From contig CAZKTU010000014.1 of NCBI GenBank assembly GCA_964555675.1, forward strand, positions 1 to 54,006: 54,006 bases of DNA. The letters are read 5' to 3'. A program made the position numbers and the translations under genes. The stretch comes from CAIWXH01 sp964555675. GTDB lineage: Bacteria > Chloroflexota > Chloroflexia > Chloroflexales > Chloroflexaceae. The notes below the pieces were generated by a model that made no database searches, had not been told where the DNA came from, and worked only from the letters and a program-made list of their open reading frames with translations. Position 1 is the first letter of the stretch; each line of letters begins with the position of its first letter. This document shows positions 28,400-37,600 of this stretch, piece after piece.

Positions 28400-29785
28400 T
28401 TAGAAACCGTAGTTGTTGTTGTCCTGGATGTCCTGCTCGATCGCGTCGACCGCATCGTCGAGCGTGTCCTGCACATCGGCGCCGTCGCGGATAGCCAGGC
28501 CGGCCTGCTCGAACTGGTTCGAGATCGTCAGGTAGCCGGGGGTTTCGGGCCGCAGCAGGGCGAAACGCTGGGCCATCTCGAAGAAGACCCGGTACTTGCC
28601 GCCCTCGGCGTAGTTCTCGGTGAGGGCCGCGGCCGCCTCGGTGGTGGGGATCAGACCGGTCGTGTTCGACATCAGGGCGATCTGCTCGGGTTGCAGCATA
28701 TACTCGATAAACTGCCAGGCCCCTTCGGCGTCGTCGCAGGCCGAGCTAATGCCCCACTGCCACGAGGCGCCGCCGATCTTGGGGCCGTTGCCAAAGTCGG
28801 GCGGGGGCAGGAAGAGGGCGTCGTCGCCATAGGCCTTGACCACGTCGTTGGCCGACCAGCTGCCGGTGTACCAGAGGGGCACGCGGCCCTGGAGGAAGCC
28901 CTGGTCGTCGGCGGGGGTCGGGTTGGCGTAGCCTTCGGCGAAGAGGCTCTGGAACCACTTGGCCCAGGCGAGGGCCTCGGGGCCGTTGAGTGTGCCCTCG
29001 GCTTCGGTGAAGCTCTCGCGGTCGATCAGGTCACCGCCGAAGCTCTGGAGCATGGGCGAGTAGGCATAGGACCACCACTCGCCGGTGTAGCCGGGGTTGA
29101 GGTCGAAGGCGTACTCGTACTCGCCCGAGTCCTTGAGCGTCTGCAGGGCGGCCATGAACTCGTCCTGGGTCCAGGGCTCGTCCATGGTGGGGATGCGGAT
29201 GTCGTGCTGCTCGAGCAGCGACTTGCGGCCGTAGATCAGCAGGGCTACGTCGAACTGGCCGACCGAGTAGACCTCGCCCTTGTAGGTGCCGACGGCGGCC
29301 GAGCTGAGCTGGCTGCGCAGGTCGTCGCTGATCGGCAGGGGCTGCACATAGCCCGACCAGGCGAAGTTGGGCACAGTGGGGCCGTCGAGGTCGATAATGC
29401 AGGGCAGGCTGCCGGCCACCGAGGCGGCGGCCACCGAGTCATTGTAGCTGGCCTGGGGGAAGGCCTCGATCGCGATCGCGTAGGTCTCCTGGCTGGCGTT
29501 GAAGTCGTTGACCATCTTGGTGATCGCCTCCATCTCGCCTACATTGCCGGCCGAGTGGGTCCACAGGCCAAGCGTGGTGCGCTCGCCGCTGACGGGGGCG
29601 ACCGTGGGCAGGGCGGCGGTCGGGGCCGCGGTGGCGGCGGGCGCGGCAGTAGGCTCGGCGGGGGCCGCGGTGGCGGCGGGCGCGGCAGTAGGCTCGGCGG
29701 GGGCCGTCGGGTTCGAGGCGGCAGGGGCGCCACAGGCGGCGAGGGCGGTGACGATGAGCAGCAGGGCGAGCTGGCGGTGCAGCAT
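28400..29785 (-). CDS. ABC sugar-binding lipoprotein
   Basis: The 461-residue product begins with a lipoprotein signal ending at LAAC, followed by a low-complexity Ala/Pro/Thr linker containing a 13-residue tandem repeat and then a family 1 solute-binding fold. Typical parts are TLGLWTHSAGNVGEMEAITKM near the mature start, PLWYTGSWSAND and GGASWQWGISSAC in the middle. AAGGAGA precedes ATG 29785. It captures the sugar for the two permeases encoded downstream. A LacI-type operator lies 54-65 nt upstream. Confidence 0.93.
   Translation of the reverse strand: MLHRQLALLLIVTALAACGAPAASNPTAPAEPTAAPAATAAPAEPTAAPAATAAPTAALPTVAPVSGERTTLGLWTHSAGNVGEMEAITKMVNDFNASQETYAIAIEAFPQASYNDSVAAASVAGSLPCIIDLDGPTVPNFAWSGYVQPLPISDDLRSQLSSAAVGTYKGEVYSVGQFDVALLIYGRKSLLEQHDIRIPTMDEPWTQDEFMAALQTLKDSGEYEYAFDLNPGYTGEWWSYAYSPMLQSFGGDLIDRESFTEAEGTLNGPEALAWAKWFQSLFAEGYANPTPADDQGFLQGRVPLWYTGSWSANDVVKAYGDDALFLPPPDFGNGPKIGGASWQWGISSACDDAEGAWQFIEYMLQPEQIALMSNTTGLIPTTEAAAALTENYAEGGKYRVFFEMAQRFALLRPETPGYLTISNQFEQAGLAIRDGADVQDTLDDAVDAIEQDIQDNNNYGF
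29621..29698. repeat. Two-copy 39-bp tandem repeat in the binding-protein linker
   Basis: Bases 29621-29659 and 29660-29698 are the same 39-mer with one mismatch at the first base, and a partial third copy follows. The unit is 13 codons, so copy changes would keep the frame and only alter linker length. Confidence 0.85.
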
Positions 29786-29838
29786 GGCTTTTCTCCTTGA
29801 CGACAGTGTGAGCTGACTTCGTTGTAGCGTTAGTTTGA

Positions 29839-29850
29839 TAATCCGGATTA
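29839..29850. promoter_or_regulatory. Putative LacI-family operator before the binding-protein gene
   Basis: TAATCCGGATTA is a perfect 12-bp palindrome with a central CG step, the usual form of LacI-family operators. Similarity extends outward (TTT...AAA). It has the same half-site skeleton as the palindrome at 30982-30993. Confidence 0.75.
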
Positions 29851-29903
29851 CTAAAGAATGATTCGTGCCAGGCGCCTCCTTCGTCACTGGATTACGACCT
29901 TAA

Positions 29904-30938
29904 TTAGGTAGAGCTACGTTCGACGAAGCGACATGCAATGTGATGCTGGGTAGGCTGAGGGCCAGGGAGTGTATCGGCGTGACGCAGCAGATAGTTGACA
30001 GCCCACTCGCCCATTTGATAATGGGGGAGTTCGATTGTCGACAGGGGCGGGTGGAGATGCGCGGCGATCACCTCGAGATTGTCGAAGCCGACGACGGCAA
30101 CATCGGCGGGGATGTGCAGGCCGCGCCCCTTGATCGCATCGTAGGCGCCCATCGCGATAATATCGCTGAAGCAGAAAATCGCTGTAGGGCGTGCGGGCAG
30201 GTCTAGCAGTTCGCCGGCGCAGCGGTAGCCCGTTGTTGCAATACTCTGACCCGCGCGCACCAGATCACGGTCGAAGGGAATGCCGGCGGCCGCGAGGGCC
30301 TGACGGTAGCCGGACAGGCGTCCATCGCGGGCGGGGATGGGGTCGACATTATTGATGAAGCCGATGCGCCGGTGGCCGGCGGCGAGCAGGGCCGCTACGG
30401 CGGTCTGGGCGCCCTGGACCTCGTCGGGTACGACTGAGGGCAGGCTGCTGTTGGGCGCGAAGCAGTCGAGCAACACTAGGGGCGTTTCGCTCGAGAGGGT
30501 GGGCAGCTCGACGGCGTGGTGGTACATAGTGGCATAGATCAGGCCCTCGACCTGGCGCTCGAGCATCATCTCGAGGGCTCGCTGTTCGAGGCGCTTGTCG
30601 CCGCCAGTATTGATCACCAGCAGCATCTTTTCGCTGGCCCAGGCGGCATCCTGGGCGCCCTGGATGATCATGCCCGCGTGCGAGGAAGTGGCGATTTCGT
30701 CTGAGATGAAGCCGATCGTATGCGATTGGCGCAGGCTCAGCCCACGTGCCATGGCATTGGGGCGCCAACCAAGCTCGCGCACTGCCGCCCAGATTCGCTC
30801 GCGCGTCTCGTCGGGGATATTGGCGTTGGGCGTGTCGTTGATCACGAATGATACGGTGGTCTGTGACACGCCAGCCATGCGGGCCACGTCGTACATCGAA
30901 GGGCGCTTGGTACGGGGTTTCTTCGACGACGAGGCCAT
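29904..30938 (-). CDS. LacI-family transcriptional regulator
   Basis: The 344-residue product has a basic N-terminus, a LacI helix-turn-helix (MYDVARMAGVSQTTVSFVIND, about 15-35) and hinge helix (RPNAMARGLSLRQ). A periplasmic-binding-protein-like effector domain follows, ending in GFDNLEVIAAHLHPPLSTI. It precedes the sugar-binding protein gene in the same direction and probably represses the whole locus until the sugar is present. A promoter and an operator-like palindrome lie directly upstream, so it is likely to control itself. Confidence 0.93.
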   Translation of the reverse strand: MASSSKKPRTKRPSMYDVARMAGVSQTTVSFVINDTPNANIPDETRERIWAAVRELGWRPNAMARGLSLRQSHTIGFISDEIATSSHAGMIIQGAQDAAWASEKMLLVINTGGDKRLEQRALEMMLERQVEGLIYATMYHHAVELPTLSSETPLVLLDCFAPNSSLPSVVPDEVQGAQTAVAALLAAGHRRIGFINNVDPIPARDGRLSGYRQALAAAGIPFDRDLVRAGQSIATTGYRCAGELLDLPARPTAIFCFSDIIAMGAYDAIKGRGLHIPADVAVVGFDNLEVIAAHLHPPLSTIELPHYQMGEWAVNYLLRHADTLPGPQPTQHHIACRFVERSST

Positions 30939-30981
30939 TGACTATTCCTTAGGCGGCGAATCGCTCACTAATAGGGATAAG

Positions 30982-30993
30982 TAATGCGCATTA
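30982..30993. promoter_or_regulatory. Putative LacI-family operator over the lacI-type gene start site
   Basis: TAATGCGCATTA is a perfect palindrome with a central CG. It sits two bases downstream of the -10 box of the regulator promoter, covering the expected transcription start, an ideal place for repression. It matches the other palindrome as TAATSCGSATTA. Confidence 0.8.
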
Positions 30994-30995
30994 GC

Positions 30996-31024
30996 AATAT
31001 AGTCGATCGTCGATGCGCTGTCAA
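30996..31024 (-). promoter_or_regulatory. Promoter of the LacI-family regulator
   Basis: On the minus strand TTGACA (31019-31024) and TATATT (30996-31001) are 17 bp apart. The operator-like palindrome follows directly. Confidence 0.82.
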
Positions 31025-31212
31025 GACCCTTTTCCGCCCTCGCTGTCACACCCCACCGGCACACTTCTTGCACTCTCCTGCACATCGTGTGCCTCTACGA
31101 CGGCCGCTCGTTCCGCCCGCGCAGCTGTGCGCCCGCAGCCGCGCCCTCAATGCCGCCGTGTGAGCGCTCGGGCGCCTCTGCGGGCCCCGACCCCGCGTAT
31201 AGGAGGTGTGCG

Positions 31213-31587
31213 ATGCGTGATCAGCCGTCTATCGTCTGTGTGAACTGCGGCACGATGCTCGAGGCGCCGGAGGGCGCAGCCGGCGTGATCTGCCCGGTCT
31301 GTCAATTCTATAACGACCTCAGTGTCAGCGCGACCCTCGGCCTGACCCCCGACGCCCTCGAAGCCCAGTTGGGCGACCTGATCGCCCGGGCCCGCGCCAG
31401 CGGCCTGACCCTCGACGACATCGTGCGCGTGCTGCGCGACGAGCTAGAGTTCGCCGCCGAGCTTGCCAGCGGCGGCCGCCACCTGTATGTGCAGATCCTC
31501 GACCTTGGCCCCCTCGAGTCTCAGGGCCTCCAGCGGCCCGTGAGGGACCGCGGCGCGCTGCTGCGCGGCAGGTCGACCACCGGATAA
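31213..31587 (+). CDS. Small double-CxxC zinc-ribbon protein (124 aa)
   Basis: A near-perfect AGGAGGT site precedes ATG 31213. The N-terminal 40 residues form a zinc ribbon with CVNC and CPVC pairs. A helical middle (ALEAQLGDLIARARASGLTLDDIVRVLRDELEFAAEL) and a tail of low complexity follow. No catalytic motif is seen. Such proteins may bind nucleic acid or a protein partner; the role is unknown. It lies 104 nt before the glucan synthase gene in the same direction and may share its transcript. Confidence 0.8.
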   Translation: MRDQPSIVCVNCGTMLEAPEGAAGVICPVCQFYNDLSVSATLGLTPDALEAQLGDLIARARASGLTLDDIVRVLRDELEFAAELASGGRHLYVQILDLGPLESQGLQRPVRDRGALLRGRSTTG

Positions 31588-31691
31588 CTCGTTTGTCCCG
31601 CGTAGCCGAAGTTCGCACGGTGTCGTGACCAACGCCGAAGATGGTCGATCGACGTGCGTAACGCAGTGCCAGCAATAGGCCCCAGGAGCAC

Positions 31692-34600
31692 ATGACCTCA
31701 CCAATCACCCGCGCCCCGGGCCCGGCCGGCGCGCCCGCGACGCTCGCGAGGGGCCTCACGTCCCTCGCCGGGCGTCTGCGGGCCCGCCTGCCCCGCGCCC
31801 CCTGGGCGAAGCCCACCACAGGGCCGCTGCGCGGCGCGCTGCTCAGCGTCGCCCAGCTCGAGGAGCACGCCCGCGCCATTGCCGCAGACCATCGCGACGC
31901 CCGGGTGACCGCCCGCTCGGGCGACCCGCTGCGGACCGCCCTCGACCGCGACGAGCGCCAGATCATGGCCGCCCAGGACGCCCTGGGCGAGGATGTGCGC
32001 AGGCGCGTGGCGGTCAGCCCGGCCGGCGAGTGGCTGGTCGACAACGTCCACGTGGTCAGCGAGCAGATCCGCGCCGTGCGTCACGACCTGCCACGGGGCT
32101 ACTACCGCGAGCTGCCGAAGCTGCGGCGCGGGCCCCTGGCCGGGCTGCCGCGGGTCTACGCGATCGCCGTCGAGCTGATCACCCACACCGACGGCCGGAT
32201 CGAGGCCGAGACCCTGCTGCGCTTCCTCAACGCCTATCAGGCGGTGACCCCGCTGAAGATGGGCGAGCTCTGGGCCGTGGCGATCATGCTGCGCATCGGC
32301 CTGGTGAAGAACCTGGCCAGCCTATCGGAGCTGGTGCTGCGGGCGCGCGACCAGCGCCTGGAGGCCGACGCCTGGGCCGAGCGGCTGCTGGCCGATCCGC
32401 GCCTCGGCGACGAAGTTCCGATCCTGGCCGAGCTGAGCGCGCGCTATCCGGTGCTGCCGGTGACTCTGGCCGTGCAGCTGCTGCGGCGCCTGCGCGCCCA
32501 CGAGGGCGATCACGACATCGGGCCCGTCGTGACCTGGCTCGAGACACAGCCGGTCACGCCCCACGCGACCGTCGAGGCCCTGATCCACGAAGAGCACCAG
32601 CGCCAGGCGGCTAGCCAGGTCTCGGTGGGCAATACCATCGCCAGCATGCGCGCTCTCAGCGCCCTCGACTGGCCCGACTGGTTCGAGCAGGTGAGCCTGG
32701 TCGAGCAGGTGCTGCGCCTCGATCCGGCGGGGGCCTACAGGCGGGGGACCTTTGCGACCCGCGACAGTTACCGCCACGCGGTCGAGGAGCTGGCGCGCCG
32801 CGCCGGGCTGAGCGAGGACGAGGTGGCGCGCCATGTGGTCGCCCGGGCCGAAGGCGCCCCCGAGGAGCGCCCGCGCGAGCGCCATATCGGCTACTACCTG
32901 GTCGGCACGGGCCGCCCCGCCTTCGAGGCCGAGCTGGGCTACCGGCCGTCGCCGGGCGAGGTCGCGCGCCGCGCCGCCCTCGAGCGCCCGACGGCCCTCT
33001 ACCTTGGGGCCCTGGGCGGGGCCACGGCCGCCATTGTCGGGGCCGGGATGGCCCTGGCGGGGCGGGGGCGAGCGGGCGGGAGGGGCGGGTGGGCCATCGG
33101 CGCCGGCCTGGCGCTGCTGCCCGCGGGCGCGCTGGCCGCCGAGCTGGTCAACCGCGCGGTGAGCCGGGCCCTGCCGCCGCGGGTGCTGCCGCGCCTCGAT
33201 CTGTCCGCCGGCCTGCCGCCCGAGCTGACCACGATCGTGGTCATGCCGACGCTGCTGCTCACGCCCGAGAGCGTGAACCACCAGCTCGATGGGCTCGAGG
33301 TGATCGCCCTGGCCAACAACGACCCGCGCCTGCACTTCGCGCTGCTCACCGACTTTGCCGACGCGCCGGCGGCCACCATGCCCGAGGACGAGGCCCTGCT
33401 GGGGGCCGCGACCGAGCGCTTCCGGCAGCTCGCCGAGCGTCACGGGCCGGGGCGCTTCCTGCTGCTGCACCGGCGTCGGGTCTGGAACGAGCGCCAGGGG
33501 CGCTGGATGGGCTGGGAGCGCAAGCGCGGCAAGCTTGAGGAGTTCAACGCCCTGCTTGATGGGGCCGAGGATACGACCTACGCGGCGATGGTCGGCGATC
33601 GGTGCGTGCTGGAGCAAGTGCGTTATGTGATCACGCTGGATGCCGACACGCAGCTGCCGCGCGACCTGGGCCTGGCCCTGATCGGGGCCATCGCCCACCC
33701 CCTCAACCAGGCCCGCCTCGACCCGGCGACGGGGCTGGTGGTCGAGGGCTACGGCATCCTGCAGCCGCGGGTGGGCATCGATCTGCCGAGCGCCACGGCC
33801 AGCCGCTTCGCGCGGGTCTTCGCCGGCAACGTCGGGGTCGACCCCTACACCACCGCCGTCTCGGACGCCTACATGGACCTGTTCGGCGAGGGCATCTTCG
33901 CCGGCAAGGGCATCTACGACCCGGCGGCCCTCAGGCCGGCCCTGGCGGGGCGCTTCCCCGAGAATCGGCTGCTGAGCCACGACCTGATCGAGGGGCTGTA
34001 CGCGCGGGTGGGGCTGCTGTCGGATGTCGAGGTGCTGGACAGCTACCCGAGCACCTACGCGGCCTGGGCGGCGCGCATGCACCGCTGGGTGCGCGGCGAC
34101 TGGCAGATCGCGGCCTGGCTCTTGCCGCGCACGCCCTCGGCGCACGGCCCGCGCCCCAATGTGCTGCCGGCGATCGCGCGCTACAAGATCTTCGACAACC
34201 TGCGGCGCAGCCTCACACCGCCCGCGACGGTGGCCCTGCTGGCGGCGGGCTGGCGCTGGCTGCCCGGGCGACCGGCGGCCTGGACGGGCCTGGCCCTGGC
34301 CCACCTGGCGGCGCCCCTGGCCTTCGACCTGCTCGGGGCCGTGTCCGGCTTCGCTCGTGCGCCCACCAGGCTGGACGCTCTGCGCTCGCAGGCCCGCCAG
34401 CTGCGGCTCTCGGCGCTGCGGCTGGCGCTCAACGTCGCCTTCTTGCCCGACCAGGCGGTGCTCAACCTCGACGCGATCGGGCGCACCCTGGCCCGCACCC
34501 TGGTGACCCGGCGCAACCTGCTGGAGTGGGAGACGGCCGCCCAGGCTCAGGGGCGGCTGACGCGCTCGCACGAGCCGATGCTGCGCCGCTCGGCGCCCCT

Positions 34601-37600
34601 GCTGGCCGCCGCGGGGGTCGGGCTGGCCCTGCCCGGGCGGCCCTACGGCGAGGCCCTGGCCGCCCTGCCCGTGCTCGGGGCCTGGCTGATCGGGCCGGGG
34701 CTGGCGGCCTGGCTCGACCGGCCCTACCTGGCCCCGCCGCGCCCGCTCACTGCGGAGGAGCGGCTGCTGCTGCGGCGAGTGGCCCGGGCGACCTGGGCCT
34801 ACTTCGAGCGCTTCGTGCAGGCCGAGGTCAACTACCTGGCGCCCGACAATTTTCAGGAGACCCCGCGGCCCCTGAGCGCCGACCGTACCTCGCCCACGAA
34901 TATCGGACTACAGCTGCTGGCCGACCTGGGCGCGCGCGACCTGGGCTACCTGGGTCTGGGCGAGCTGACGGCCCGCACCGAGCGGGCCCTGGCGACCCTG
35001 GACCAGCTCGAGCGCTACAGGGGCCACCTGCTCAACTGGTACGACACCAAGACCCTGCAGCCGCTGCCGCCGGCCTATGTCTCGACCGTCGACAGCGGCA
35101 ACCTGGCGGGCGCCCTGCTGACGCTGCGCCAGGGCTACCTGGCCCTGCGGGAGGCGCCGGTGATCGGGGCGCAGGCCCTGGAGGGGCTGGCCGACACAGC
35201 CGCCCTGCTCGAGGCGGGGCTCGACCCTGACGACACACAGACCCTGGCCGCCCTCGAGGGTCTGAAGGAACTGCTCGGCCGCGCGCCGACGAGCGTGGCG
35301 GACTACCTCGAGCTGCTCGGCGAGGTCGTCGTGCTGGCCGCCGACCTCGCCCCGGCCGGCCCCGGCGGCGCATGGGCCGCGCTGCTGGGCGCGCAGGCTG
35401 CCCGGCTGCGCGACGACCTCGAGACCCTGGCGCCGCCCGCAGGGCGCGACGAGGAGCCGCCCAGACTGGGCGACCTCGCGGCCCACAGCCCCGACGCGGC
35501 CGAGCTACTGGCGCGCCACGAGCGCATCGCCGCAGTGTGCGCCGAATATGTCGAGGCGATGGACTTCCGCTTCCTCTACGACGACCGCCGGCGCCTGTTC
35601 GTGATCGGCTACAACCTGGCCGAGCACAGGCTCGACGGCTCGTACTACGACCTGCTGGCCTCGGAGTCGCGGCTGGGCAGCTTCCTGGCCATCGCCAAGG
35701 GCGACGTGCCGCAGGAGCACTGGTTCCACCTGGGGCGCAGCCTGACCGCCGCTGGCGGGGGCGCCGCTCTGGTCTCGTGGAGCGGCACCATGTTCGAGTA
35801 CCTGATGCCGCTGATCTGGATGCGCCGCTACCCCGAGACGCTGCTCGACGCGACCTACGACGCCTCGGTGCGGGCCCAGATTGCCTACGGGACGCAGCGC
35901 GGGACGCCCTGGGGCATCTCGGAGTCGGCCTACAACGCGCGCGACCTGGCGACGAACTACCAGTACCGGGCCTTCGGGGTACCCGGCCTGGGGCTGAAGA
36001 CCGGGCTGGGCGAGGACCTGGTGATCGCGCCCTACGCCACGATGCTGGCCCTGCTGGCGCGCCCCGCCGCGGCCCTCGCGAATCTGAAAACCCTGATCGC
36101 CGACGGCATGTTCGGCGCCTACGGGCTGTACGAGGCCGCCGACTATACCCCCGAGCGACTGCCGCCGGGGCAGCGCCGGGCGATCGTGCGCTCGTACATG
36201 GCCCACCACCAGGGCATGAGCCTGCTGGCCCTCGTCAACCTCCTGCAGGGCGAGGTCATGCAGCGGCGTTTCCACGCCGAGCCGATGGTACAGGCGGCCG
36301 AGCTGCTACTGCAAGAGCGCGTGCCCGCGAGCCCGCCCCTGAGCACAGCCCGCGAGGCGGGCGGCGGGCCGCAGATCAGCATCGCGGCCCCGCCCGCGCC
36401 GCGGCAGTTCCATACGCCCCACACGGCCGTGCCCTACACCCATCTGCTCTCGAACGGGCGCTACAGCGTGATGCTGACCACGGCGGGCGCGGGCGGCAGC
36501 TCGTTCGACGACCTGGCGGTCACGCGCTGGCGCTCGGACGTGACCCGCGACAGCTGGGGAAGCTGCATCTACGTGCGCGACACGCGCAGCGGGGCCATCT
36601 GGTCCACCGCATGCCACCCGACCCGCCATACGCCCCAGGGCTACCAGGTGACCTACGGGCTCGACAAGGCCGAGTTCCGCCAGCAGGTGGCGGGCATCGA
36701 CACGCGCATGGAGGTGGTGGTCTCGCCCGAGGACCACGCCGAGCTGCGGCGGGTGACCCTGACCAACCTGACCGCCGCGCCGCGCGAGCTCGAGCTGACC
36801 AGCTACGGCGAGGTGGTGCTGGCCCCGCCGGGCGCCGACGAGGCCCATCCGGCCTTCGGGAACCTGTTTGTCGAGACCGAGTACGTGGCCGAGCACGTGG
36901 CCCTGCTGGCCTCGCGCCGCCCGCGCTCGCCCGAGGCCCGGCGCATCTGGGCGGTACATAGTGTGACCGTCCTCGGGCATGCCCTCGGCGCGGCCCAGCA
37001 CGAGAGCGACAGAGCCGCCTTCGTCGGGCGCGGGCGCGACCTGGCGGACCCCCAGGCCTTGCACGGCCCCCTGGGCGGGAACACGGGCGCCGTGCTCGAC
37101 CCGGTGCTGAGCGTGCGGCGGCGGGTGCGCATCGTCCCCGGCGGCAGCGCCCAGGTCACCTTCATCACCGGCGTGGCCGACGGGCGCGACGAAGCCCTCG
37201 GGCTCGCCGCCCACTTCCGCGACCCGGCCGTGGTGGCGCGGGCCTTCGAGCTGGCCTGGACCCAGAGCCAGGTCGAGCTGCGCGACCTGGGGGTGGAGGC
37301 CGACCAGGCCCATCGCTTCCAGCGCCTGGCGAGCGCGCTGCTCTACCAGGACGGGCGGCGCCGGGCCAGGCCCGAGACGATCGCGGCCAACAGTAGGGGT
37401 CAGAGCTCGCTCTGGAGCCACGGCATCTCGGGCGACTTCCCCGTGGTGCTGGTGCGGGCCGGCGCGAGCGACGACCTGACCCTGGTGAGCGAGCTGCTGC
37501 GGGCCCACGGCTACTGGCGCTTCAAGCGTCTGTACGTGGACCTGGTGATCATCAACGAGGACAGCGGCGGCTACGCCCAGGGCCGCCAGGAGCAGCTCCT

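Noticed and set aside
29621..29698. CRISPR-like array
   Set aside because: Only two adjacent 39-bp copies without spacers, in the coding frame of a protein linker; no other array-like repeat is seen in the window.
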